DNA of 64,000 nucleotides from Zygnema cylindricum (lineage: Eukaryota; Streptophyta; Zygnematophyceae; Zygnematales; Zygnemataceae): NCBI GenBank assembly GCA_037447655.1, contig JBBHKE010001534.1, forward strand, positions 124,001 through 188,000, given 5' to 3'. Positions 10,972 to 20,499 of this stretch are shown here, piece by piece (the first letter of the stretch is position 1; every line of letters begins with the position of its first letter). The position numbers and the translations under genes were made by a program. The notes beneath the pieces are model-generated. The model ran no database searches. It saw only the letters and a program-made list of their open reading frames with translations, and had not been told where the DNA came from.

Positions 10972-12288
10972 ATGACAAATTATGCATGGATACGTGAAAT
11001 GGAAAATGCCTTGAATGTTTTGAAGAAACGTACTGTGATATTGGTAAAAAAATTTAATAATCATGCTGCTGCTGTGGATGAAAAAATTTCTGAATTAAAA
11101 AGTGAATTGAAAGTTGTTAAGGAAAATGGGAATGTTTCAAATGAGAAATTGAATAAGCTCATTAACTTAATACAGACAAATAATGATGTTAATGACCAAA
11201 AGGGTGAGAGTAGTAAAAGAAATGCCAGTTTTAGGGAAGATAATCACGATAGACCTAAGAAGATAAGAGATCTGAAATTGTCTATCAGTGAAGCACCAGC
11301 CTTTGATGGTAAAAAAATTGATGAGTTGGATGCTTGGATTTTTCATATGGAGTATTATTTGGAATCTATGAACTATGATTGCGAGGATTATACTTCTTTT
11401 GCAGTTAGCTGTTTGAAAGGTGATGCTCAGATTTGGTATTACACTCAGAGAAGGTTTAATTTAATTCTTGATAATGTTGATTGGGAAACTTTTAAAACCG
11501 CGATCAAATCGCGTTTCTTGTCCGTCACTTATAAATCCAGAATGGAAGAAAACTGGCTGAACTGTAAGCAGACTGGATCTGTGAAAGATTATATTGTGGA
11601 ATTCGACTCATCCAGCATTCATGTCATAGGTTTGACTGATGAAATGGCTAGGTTACATTTCTTGAACTATCTGAATCCTGTACTGAAATCAGAACTAAAA
11701 CATCAAAAATTTCATAATTTGAAGGAATTACAAGATAAGTCATTAGAATTAGAGGATCAGTTGGGGTATAATCGTGAAACTCGATCACTCAGGGGAAATT
11801 TCAATGAAGTATCAGAGTGGGCTAAGAAAGAATTTATAGAAGAGGGTCTAAATGCGGGTCTTGTGAATAGGCAAAATCTTTTTAGAGGAAATCAGAGGGG
11901 TGGTCAGAGTGTTAATGCAGGAAATAAATTTCACAATAGAGGGGAATACACTAAGAGTCCTAAACCAAGCATTAATTATCAGAAGTCTAACCTTACCATC
12001 CCCACATGCACTATTTGTCAGAAAAATGGTCATAGAGCATTTGAGTGTGCACAACTGAAAAGGATTAACTGTTATAACTGTGGAGAGGAGGGACATTTTA
12101 GTAGAGAGTGCACAAAACCCAAAAAGAAAGTCACTTGTTTCAAATGTGGAGGTCCAGATCATTACGTTAAAGACAGTACAGAAAAAGGTTATCTCAAAAC
12201 AATCGATGTAAATGAAGGTCTCCAAGAGGATATTGCATTATACCTAGCTGAGCAGGAAGCCCAGGAGGTGGGAAACGGAAAAGACTAA
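10972..12288 (+). CDS. Gypsy gag polyprotein (capsid and nucleocapsid)
   Basis: Structural protein that forms the virus-like particle. I take the ATG at 10972 (MTNYAWIREMENAL); the frame is open further upstream but without a better start. The N-terminal part is coiled-coil-like and lysine rich. A Retrotrans_gag domain follows (FDGKKIDELDAWIFHMEYYL, LKGDAQIWYY, VKDYIVEFDSSS). The C-terminus has three CCHC-type knuckles: CTICQKNGHRAFEC, CYNCGEEGHFSREC and CFKCGGPDHYVKDS, the last without its final Cys. About 439 residues, uninterrupted. The next frame (protease) is offset, so pol expression would need a frameshift or is broken. Confidence 0.88.
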   Translation: MTNYAWIREMENALNVLKKRTVILVKKFNNHAAAVDEKISELKSELKVVKENGNVSNEKLNKLINLIQTNNDVNDQKGESSKRNASFREDNHDRPKKIRDLKLSISEAPAFDGKKIDELDAWIFHMEYYLESMNYDCEDYTSFAVSCLKGDAQIWYYTQRRFNLILDNVDWETFKTAIKSRFLSVTYKSRMEENWLNCKQTGSVKDYIVEFDSSSIHVIGLTDEMARLHFLNYLNPVLKSELKHQKFHNLKELQDKSLELEDQLGYNRETRSLRGNFNEVSEWAKKEFIEEGLNAGLVNRQNLFRGNQRGGQSVNAGNKFHNRGEYTKSPKPSINYQKSNLTIPTCTICQKNGHRAFECAQLKRINCYNCGEEGHFSRECTKPKKKVTCFKCGGPDHYVKDSTEKGYLKTIDVNEGLQEDIALYLAEQEAQEVGNGKD

Positions 12289-12302
12289 CTGAAAGTCCTC
12301 AG

Positions 12303-12929
12303 TTGAGTCAACCAGATCCAGAAGTTAAAGAGTTAACTCTGGAGGGCAAATTAATGAATGGGAAAGTTAGGATAGCTGAATTTATTATGATTCTCACTAC
12401 ACTGCATAGTTTAAAGAATCCTTCTGATGAAATTCTCAATAACAGACCTATGTTAGAACAGTTAAGTAATGATGACACCAGACACAGTTTGATTAAATTC
12501 GAGTCATTAGTGGAAGGAAAACAGTCGAGAGTAATGGTTGATTCAGGTGCCACACATAATTTTATTTCACATAGATATGTAGAAGAAAATAGAATTCCTA
12601 CTGTCATAAGGGAGAAGCCTTTACATGTTCAAGTGGCAAATGGTAATAAATCCACATTAGACTTACAAACTGACACGATAGAAGTTGATATCCAGGGCCA
12701 TAAAATGAAAGTTGTGTGTGAAATAATGAATTTGGGTAGTGAAGAAATAATTCTGGGAATGCCTTGGTTAACTGAACGCAATCCTCAAATTAATTGGGAA
12801 ATTAACACCTTGAAAGTGAACTCTGAAAATAGTTGGAAGGTTTTGGAAACACTATCTCATAAGAAATTGCATAGGAATCATATAAATAAACATAATCAGA
12901 TTGGGAGTGGAAGGTTTGATATCTGCTAA
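12303..12929 (+). CDS. Gypsy aspartic protease region
   Basis: Retropepsin-like domain with the active site VMVDSGATHNFIS (DSGA) near residue 79 and the later motif EEIILGMPWL (the ILG flap-side motif). It processes the polyprotein. It lies in a different frame from both gag (ends 12288) and RT (open from 12901). The start shown is only where the frame opens; normally it would be fused to RT. The change of frame near 12901-12929 is either a mutation or a frameshift site; no slippery motif is obvious. Confidence 0.78.
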   Translation: MSQPDPEVKELTLEGKLMNGKVRIAEFIMILTTLHSLKNPSDEILNNRPMLEQLSNDDTRHSLIKFESLVEGKQSRVMVDSGATHNFISHRYVEENRIPTVIREKPLHVQVANGNKSTLDLQTDTIEVDIQGHKMKVVCEIMNLGSEEIILGMPWLTERNPQINWEINTLKVNSENSWKVLETLSHKKLHRNHINKHNQIGSGRFDIC

Positions 12930-15291
12930 ACAATTTAAAAAGCACTTAAAAGATAAAACAAATCATGCTTTCTTGTTATTAGTAACTGAGGCAGTTAGTG
13001 ATGAAAGGGGGGGAGAAAACATTAACATTGATATCATCCCTAAATCAAACACCACTAAAACTCTCGAAAAACTAAAATCTGATTTTGTAACTGACATTAA
13101 TACATCTGATGTTGCAGTTAAAGATTTGATTTTTGAATTTCAAGATGTTTTTCCAAGTGATTTACCCTTAGGAAGGCCACCTTCTCGAGATGTGGAACAT
13201 GTTATTAACCTCGAACCTGGATGCAACCCACCTGTCACAGGAATTTATAAGCATAGCTTCTTTGAGCAGGAGGAGTTAAAGAAACATATCAAGGAGCTTC
13301 TGGAGAAAAGACATATTCAGCCCAACAAATCACCGTACGGAGCACCAGTTCTATTCGTCAAAAAGAAAGACGGAACGTTGAGGATGTGTGTTGACTATCG
13401 TAGTTTGACCAAGATTACGGTGAAGGATAAGTATCCGTTACTTTTATTTTTTGATTTGATAAATCGTTTGAAAAGTGCTAAATTATTTTCTTTCATTGAC
13501 TTGCGTAGTGGCTTTAATCAGGTGCCAATCAGAACTGAAGACGTTGATAAAACTGCTTTTAGAACTAGAATCGGTCATTTCGAATGGATAGTGATGCCAT
13601 TTGGCTTAACAAATGCACCGCCTACTTATCAAAGATTAATGAACCAAACATTTTCATATTATATAGATGAGTTTGTTCAAGTGTTCATAGATGATATTCT
13701 CATTTACAACGAATCTAAAGAACAACATGTAACTCATCTAAGGAAAGTGTTGGAAAGGTTAAGGGAAAGAAATTTATATAGAAAATTGTCAAAATCCAGC
13801 TTTCTTAAAAATGAACAATTATTTTTGGGACATATAGTTAGTGGGGAAGGTGATAAAACAGATCCATCCAAAATTACTGCAATACAAAATTGGAAGCAAC
13901 CCACTAATATTATAGAAGTTAGATCGTTTTTGGGATTGGCCACTTATTTCAGGAAATTTATCAAAAACTTCAGTATGATCGCCGCACCATTGACGGATTT
14001 ACTTCGGGAGAAGGAGACGTTTGTGTGGGGAGGTGATCAAGAGAGAGCGTTCAAATAACTAAAAGGGAAGTTGACCTCTGCCCCTACACTGGTGTACCCT
14101 GATCCTTCTGGGGAATTTGAAGTTTAGATCACTGCTGACGCATCTGATAAAGGTCTAGGTGCAGTCATATGTCAAAAAGTCGTTAAATATTTTCATTCTA
14201 TTGCTTTTGAGTCCAGGAAATTCAATGATGCTGAAAAGAACTATCCAGCACAAGAAAAAGAATTACTCACAATAGTTCATGCATTGGTGAAATGGGGTTG
14301 TTATTTGCATAAAAAAGAATTTACAGTTCACTGTGATAATAAGGCACTCTCCTATCTACAAAGATTAAGTGATGCACAGATAATGACAGGCAGACAGGTT
14401 AGGTGGATGCAACAATTGGCATATTTCAAATTTAATGTCAAACATATTCCTGGAAAGACAAATGTGGTAGCAGATCCTTTAAGTAGATGTTTTGAAATAA
14501 GCGTGGTGGTTCGAGATGAATTGTTTTTAGATGCTGTTAGAAATGGTTTTGATAAAGACCCTTATTTTGCTGTGATTTGCAATAATATTTCTGGAGGGAA
14601 TTCTGATCCATTGAACGAGAGACATGTCAAAAACTTTAGAATAGAAGATGGTTTACTGTATTTGCGAACAGGGGATAGATTATGCATTCTTGATATAAGA
14701 GACTTGAGAAAACAACTTTTACAGGAAGCCCACGAGAATTTAGGACATCTAAGTCGAGATAAAACACTTAGTCGGTTGCAGGGAAGATTGTTTTGGCCTG
14801 GGATGGCAAAAGAGGTGTCGAAACACGTGGAAAGTTGTGTCCCTTGCCAACAGAGTAAACCTAGTAACCAGAAACCTATAGGTCTCTTAAAACCTTTAGA
14901 TATCCCCGAAAGACCATGGGAATCTATCAGTATGGATTTTATTGTCAGATTACCAGCTACATCTAGAAGAAATGACAGTATCATGGTCGTAGTCGATAGG
15001 TTCAGTAAAATGGCAATCTTTATCCCTTGCAAAACTACTCATTTAGTTGTAGAAATTGCAAAGTTATATTTTGACAACGTGGTCAGACATCATGGAGTTC
15101 CCTTGTCTATAGTCAGTGATAGGGATTCTAAATTTACGTCTGCATTTTGGAAAGAATTGCAGAAAAATTTAGGCACTGAATTGAAAATGAGTACCTTTTA
15201 TCATCCTCAAACAGATGGACAGACAGAAAAGATGAACCGCACACTAAAAAAAATGCTTAGAACTGTTTGTAGTGGAGTTCATAACACATGA
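12901..15291 (+). pseudogene. Gypsy reverse transcriptase, RNase H and integrase core
   Basis: In order: RT (LRMCVDYRSLTKITVKDKYP, FSFIDLRSGFNQV, FGLTNAPPTYQRLMN, catalytic VFIDDILIY, LGHIVSGEG), RNase H (ITADASDKGLGAVI, KFNDAEKNYPAQEKELL, GKTNVVADPLSR), integrase zinc domain (HENLGHLSRDKTLSRL ... CVPCQQSK) and catalytic core (ISMDFIVRLP, IVSDRDSKFTSAFWKEL, YHPQTDGQTEKMNR). One frame covers it all, but TAA at 14056 (AFK*LK) and TAG at about 14126 (FEV*ITADAS) interrupt RNase H. It ends at 15291 just before a 20-bp duplication. Confidence 0.88.
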
Positions 15292-16008
15292 GAATCTAAC
15301 TACCATTAATGGAATTCGCATACCATTAATGGAATTCGCATACAATTCATGTAAACATGGTAGTACAGGATTCTCACCGTTTGAAGTTACATACGGATAC
15401 CAACCGAGAGAAGCATTAGACTTAGTAACAGGGGTCACTCAAAATAATAAGGGTTCTGGAACGGAATTTTGGGAATACATTCAAACGGTTTGGAAAACAG
15501 TCTAAGATGTATTAGTGGAAGCACAAAGAAGGCAAGAACTAATTGCTAAGCGCAAACGGGGTGATTGGGTGGTAAGCACAGGTGACAAGGTTTGGTTTTC
15601 AACAACTCATTACAAGTGCAAGATCGAGGGACAATCGGATCCTAGAAGGAAATTTGCTCTTAAGTACATCGGACCATTTACTATAATCGAGATGATATTG
15701 TTGGTTGCTGCCAAATTGGACTTTCCTCCTTCAACAAAAATTCATCCAGTGATACACGTCAGCCAGTTGAAACCAGAAAATCTTCGACCAATTGAAGCAG
15801 AATTGTAATTGGATCCCTCAATAATTATAGAACCTGAAGTTCAAAGAGGGGTAATACATTGGGTTGGTCAACGGTTTAAGGTCGGCAATGCTATATTCTA
15901 GCAAGTGCATTATCTAGGAAGACCAGAAGATGAGTTAACCTTAGAAGATAAAAATTCTGAGTTTTTACAAAGGTATTGGAGGGATAGTAATATAGAAGTC
16001 TCGTCTTG
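15292..16008 (+). pseudogene. Gypsy integrase C-terminus and possible chromodomain
   Basis: After a frameshift caused by a tandem duplication of 20 bp (15301-15320 and 15321-15340 are identical) the integrase continues: LMEFAYNSCKHGSTGFSPFE, then the C-terminal domain (GDKVWFSTTHYKCK, KYIGPFTIIE, IHPVIHVSQLKPE). Stops interrupt at 15503 and 15806. The tail to 16008 (QVHYLGRPEDELTLEDKN...) has the layout of a degenerate chromodomain, which would place the element among chromoviruses; this last point is inference. Confidence 0.72.
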
Positions 16009-16045
16009 AGAATGAAATGTGTTTTAACTAAGGTCAGTTAAATAT

Positions 16046-16058
16046 AAGGAGGGGATGA
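16046..16058 (+). other. Polypurine tract of the Gypsy element
   Basis: aaggaggggatga immediately before the 3' LTR start at 16059; the plus-strand priming site. Confidence 0.8.
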
Positions 16059-17033
16059 TGTAACTGTAATAGGGGATTGAACTTGTTTGTAAATGGGTAT
16101 TTATGTGTTAGGAAAACAGATTTTTGAATTTGATAGACGTCCGCAAAAGAATCGCACGATTTGGGGTTGTATTTTAAAAGAAATAGTGATTGGTGTATTT
16201 AGGTGACAGCTTGAGGTTAAAATAACCATTGGGTATTCATTATTACGGGTTAAAGGTCAAACTATCCGTGGAATTTAAGGCGTACGTTTATAAAGTACTA
16301 AACGAAATCAATATTTCGTTTGGTACGCACGATGGTTCGTTTCGTACAATTTTAGTACGAAACGTCACTTTAAGTTTATGGAGTTTAGTAGGAAGTTTCG
16401 CGTGCGAAATTTGCGACGCACGTTCGTGTGAAGTCGCGTTTTGTTTGGCGCACACTTTTGCACGTAAATTTTACGTAGTGAAACTTAGCGTTTGATTGGT
16501 TAGAAATGCTACGTAGTTAGCAAGAGATTTCACACGCTTTTGCATTGGTCAGTTTGAGTCCTTGTTGATCAATGATTGGCCCAGGTAAAACCTGTTCAAC
16601 GGAGCGTTGACTCTGGCCTGGCTAGTCCAAGGCGATGATGGATAAATAGTGAAGTGTAAGAGGAGAGTAAACATCTTTTCCTTTGGGGAAAAGTTTGTGG
16701 AAATTTCGGCTGATCTTGGTCCTGAGCGATTAATACCAAATTGGAGAAAAGGCATTTTTGCATTGAAATCTCTTACTAACTAAATAGTGTTTTAGTAGTT
16801 AAGAGATAGAATTATTAAGAGTGGAGAGTAGAGGAAACGCTTTAATTTGAAGGGTTGAGCCACGAGGGCAAGAGACCAAGCTAATGTTATGTGGACAGAA
16901 GCTTCTTCTAATTTAAAGTTTATCCTTATGTGAGTGTTTTCCAATGCGGTTGTGTATTTTCCTATGTGTGGAATGTGTGGTTGAAATTGATTGAAGTAAT
17001 GGGATTTTCAAAGAGGTAGGAGATCTTGTTACA
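16059..17033 (+). repeat. 3' LTR of the Gypsy element (975 bp)
   Basis: Starts TGTAACTGTAATAGGGG and ends GATCTTGTTACA, followed by the target duplication ATACG. Confidence 0.92.
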
Positions 17034-17158
17034 ATACGGTCGATATCTAACCGTGCAAAATTGTACGTTATTAAGTAAAAAAATACAAATAATGATTTAA
17101 TGCACGTTGTCATCGTGTAATTGCGTTTTAAGAAACCGCGTAATGCAAACGTCATAAC
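17034..17158. mobile_element. Mariner-like TIR element, copy 2, right part (truncated)
   Basis: Begins with the duplicated ATACG, then continues copy 2 from 9259 (gtcgatatctaaccgtgc ... acaaataatgatttaatgca ... aaacgtcataacga). Full copies run on for another 200 bp to a right TIR; here it is replaced by hAT-type sequence at 17159. Confidence 0.7.
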
Positions 17159-17266
17159 GAATTTGTTGGTCTCTAAGTGATATATCGGGACCTCTAACCG
17201 TTCGATAACCGATAACTATTGGCATCGGTGTTATCGCAATAAAATTTTAACCGATACATAACACCA
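17159..17266. mobile_element. hAT-type short TIR element, right-end fragment
   Basis: Contains atttgttggtctctaagtg, gatatatcgggacctctaac and ends ccgatacataacacca, matching the right ends of the elements at 24040-24924 and 29542-30004. The left part is missing. Confidence 0.55.
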
Positions 17267-17332
17267 GTTATTACACAAATAGACACTTGAAAACCGAGTC
17301 AAACGCGCCAAATTAAAAAGTAATTTTGCTAA

Positions 17333-18579
17333 CACTAAAGGGAATTGCTAATCGCAATGACAATTTTTGCTGCGCCCAAGTACTTGTCAAAAACTGTACG
17401 TTTGAATTACAATATAGTACAAGTTATGTACCTTTGAGTTCAGATTCGACGGTCAATCCGTCAAACAGCACTGACCAGCGAAATATTGTAACGATGGTTA
17501 AAAAAGTGTCGCACTTGCGAACGTCGACCGTCAATAAAAAAAAAAATTCACATGACCCGCGCAGGTTTATGGCAACAAAACTGCGGCAACTACATGTACA
17601 TAAAACGGTTGAGCGCAGGTAGTTTCTCATTTCAGGTGAGCTCCACTGTGAGAGCACATGTTGGCATTTAACTTGGCCGCAAAAATGGAATCTAATCACG
17701 AACCTTTACGCTGAACTTGGACCCAAATTAAGGACGACGTCATATGTCATATGCATAAATTAACTCGCACGAAACGAAATACACTTTGTACAAAATATTT
17801 TTAGGCGGGTATGCTTTTTTATATTGTACGAAACATAGGTCAAAAGTAGGCGTTTTATAGTAGGCCCTTGATGGGCGCCTTTAGCGTTAGTTGGGTTGTG
17901 GGCTTTCCATGTGATATTCTTGGATCGCTACTTTGATTAGAGACCGTCCGAGCGTCCGAATCTGACGGTTTAAATAAAATATTTCGTCCGAATGTTTTAA
18001 TTAGTCCGATTTTTGGTCCGAATGTTTTAATTGGTCCTAATAAGTTTGAATACAATATGGGTCTTAAGGTCATATTGTATGTTTTGCATACAATAGGCAT
18101 ATTGTATGGGCCTACTTTCACTTACTTTTGAACTATGGTGCGAAGTTTATTTCATTTCGTGCGAGTTAATTTATACATATGACGTCGTCCTTTAATTTGT
18201 GTCCAAGTTCAGCGTAACGGTTCGCGATTAGATTCCATTTTTGCGGCTAAGTTAAAAGTCGGTTTGGAGCTCACGTAAAGTGAGGAATTAATTGCGCCTG
18301 GCCATTTCATTTATATGTGATTGCCGCAGTTTTGTTAAAGTAAACCTTGGCCGGCCGTGTGAATTGTTTTTTTTTTGACGGTCGCCGATCGCAAGCGCGA
18401 CAATTTTTTAACTGCTGTTGTAATATTTTGTCGGGCAAAGTTGTTTGACGGATTGACCGTCAAATCTGAACTCAAAGGTACGTAGGTTGTACGAAAATGT
18501 ACTTCAAATGTACAATTTCTGACAATTACGTGCGTGCAGCAAAAATCGTCTTTGCGATTAGCATTACCCTTACACTAAG
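17333..18579. mobile_element. Fold-back element with about 450-bp inverted arms
   Basis: The left arm (about 17333-17795) and right arm (about 18133-18579) are inverted copies over their whole length. Matching words include ttgctaatcgca/tgcgattagcat, gacggtcaatccgtcaaac/gtttgacggattgaccgtc, aatggaatctaatc and taactcgcacgaaa. Small indels separate them. The loop is occupied by another TIR element (17839-18133). There is no coding frame, so it must be moved, if at all, by an enzyme from elsewhere. The long arms would form a hairpin if transcribed. Confidence 0.8.
17839..18133. mobile_element. Small TIR element (295 bp) in the fold-back loop
   Basis: The left end gtcaaaagtaggcg and right end cttacttttgaac are imperfect inverted repeats. 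The inside has tccgaatg repeats and a palindromic stretch around catattgtatg. A related longer copy lies at 39450-39942. Confidence 0.65.
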
Positions 18580-18947
18580 GGTGGCGTTCCATTAGGCGGT
18601 CCCAGTAAATGTACAGACAAGTCTACTGGCAGCGTTTACTGGAAGTCCGCTCCATTGTGTCGACCTTGTAACAAATTTTACTCAATTATGATTGGCGCCA
18701 CGTAGGCTAGAGTATAGATTCCAAAAATCTTGAAAAAAATCTACAAACGGAATATCTGTACGAAATTTCTGTACCACCGGAGGTAATTAATGATTTGTAC
18801 ATAAAGTTTTTGGATAGATTTTGATTTTGAAAATGGAAATCATAATTTCGAAACTGAATGGCAAAAAGACGCGACAAACCTTGAAGGTCGCGGCAAACTT
18901 TAAATGTCGGTGGATGTCAGACGGAGCGTGCGAGGATATTTTCACCT
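18580..18947. other. Unassigned gap before Copia-C
   Basis: Intermediate-GC sequence with no open frame of note and no repeat that I can pair inside the window. It starts ggtggcgttccattaggcgg right after the fold-back element. Confidence 0.4.
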
Positions 18948-19392
18948 TGTTACGGGACATTTAGCGTAGGATATTTTTGTCTTGTCCGTACCTTTTCTTA
19001 CGTCGGTCAAGTCTTGTTGACCGTCTTATCTGGACGTCTTATTTTTGGTCTTGTCCGTACTTCCATACGTAGGTCCAGTCAATTGTACTTTTTCGTTACA
19101 TACGTCGGTCTAGTCTTTGTACGTAGAAGTCCTTTGACCGTCGGTCCAGTCTTTTGGGCGACGGTCCAGTCTTTTGTCTTACATACATTTGTTAGAATCT
19201 AGACTAGGATTCCTTTGTTACAGCGCACCGTAGAGCGCTTAGACTCCACAGTAATTGGCATTGTATATTTTGTATATAAGTGACTCTTCTCACTTAATGA
19301 AATTATCCCAAATACAATTCAATTCCTCTATTCAATGCATTGATCTTACTCTTGTGTACAATTTTATGGCTTCCGCCAATCCACCTCCAATA
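18948..19392 (+). repeat. 5' LTR of Copia-C (445 bp)
   Basis: Starts TGTTACGGGACATTTAGCG and ends CCACCTCCAATA. It is rich in repeats of ggtccagtctttt/cttgtccgtac. A TATA-like tgtatattttgtatataag lies near 19260. The gag start codon ATG at 19366 lies inside the LTR, as it does in the 3' copy (25339). Confidence 0.82.
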
Positions 19393-20409
19393 GGTTATGG
19401 GCCTAGCCATGCCACTTCTAATAGTATCCAGAAGTTTGATGGCCAAAACTTCTATGATTAGTCATTTTCAGCCATGCATTTTTTCAAACACGAGAAGATT
19501 TGGGACCATTTTGTAGGAATTTGAAAACCTCTTATCCTTTCCTCTAGTGATACACCAGCAGAAAAAGCTACAAAAGAGTTGGCAATAGCTACATGGAAAC
19601 AAAAGGATGAGGATGCGCACGCTCGCCTAGTGATGTCACTTACTATACAGTACACTAGTCTTATTTGTGGCGCCTCCTCTTCCGTCGAGGCTTGGAGTCG
19701 TCTTCAAGCAGCTTACATTCAAACCGGATGGGCCGCTCGCCGAATTCAAAAACGAGCATTTTTTAACTCCGTGAAAAAGTCGTCGGAATCTAGGCAGGAT
19801 TGGATTAGCACAGTCGAATTGTCGGCCAGAAAATGCACCATGATTGGCGTGCATCTTTCCGACGAGGACCTCTCTTCAACCCTTTTAAGAGGACTCTCTG
19901 AAACCTTTTCCCCTTTCATTTCCTCGTTTGACAATCTAGACCAATCCATTCCCTTTCACTCACTTTTGTAGCAAACTTTTGCATGAAGAGACAAAACTTC
20001 TCTCTTTTTCTACTCCAAATCTCTCTCATGCAAATGCCTTTATTGCCGAAAATCAGAAGACTAACTCTGGGGGGTGCAGCGTTTGTTTTGCGCCTACTGC
20101 AAAACAAAAGGACATTTCGTTGAAGACTATCAAAAATTGGCGAGGAGGAAAGCAGCCGAGGCTTCCAATCCCCCTAAAACTGGAGGGAATGCCAACGTTG
20201 CCCTTGTCAACCCACCAGTTCTTCCCACCCCCCACTCCCTCCACACATTTCTTTCCCTCCAAATTTTCCTTATCCTCACCATTATTCCCCTTCTCCATCC
20301 CTTTTACAATCTTCTAACTCCGCAGCGCACTATGCCTCTTCAAACCCTGTTAACCTCCTTTGGTCGACCGCTTTCTCCCCACATTTTCCCTCTAATTATC
20401 CCACTCTAG
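19366..20409 (+). pseudogene. Copia-C gag remnant
   Basis: Starts at the ATG in the LTR (MASANPPPI), reads through the primer-binding site as GYGP and continues SIQKFDGQNFYD, the usual Copia gag start, which is followed by a TAG where Trp is usual. One frame continues through AIATWKQKDEDAHARLVMSL and SVEAWSRLQAAYI to a zinc knuckle with CAYCKTKGHFVEDY (last Cys changed to Tyr), then a proline-rich tail. Stops lie at 19459, 19522, 19972 and 20002. Confidence 0.75.
19393..19404 (+). other. Primer-binding site of Copia-C (initiator tRNA anticodon-arm type)
   Basis: GGTTATGGGCCT directly after the LTR end. The 3' LTR copy stops at exactly this boundary (25364), which fixes the LTR end and shows that this sequence belongs to the internal region. 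Confidence 0.8.
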
Positions 20410-20499
20410 TAGCTTCCCCTTTTGTCCTCCCTCCCTCACCAAAATTTGGATATGGCAATATTGCCCATCATATCCCAAATTATGTCACTCCGGATACTC

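Larger units (their letters stand above)
9260..17033 (+). mobile_element. Ty3/Gypsy LTR retrotransposon, complete, with 5-bp target duplication
   Basis: A 7.77-kb element with 975-bp LTRs at both ends (TGTAAC...TTACA), a tRNA-Met-type primer site, gag, protease, RT, RNase H, integrase and a polypurine tract. It is flanked by the direct repeat ATACG (9255-9259 and 17034-17038), so both ends are exact. The LTRs differ at only a small fraction of positions by eye, so the insertion is fairly recent. Even so, the reading frames carry stops and frameshifts, so it probably cannot move by itself. Confidence 0.93.
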
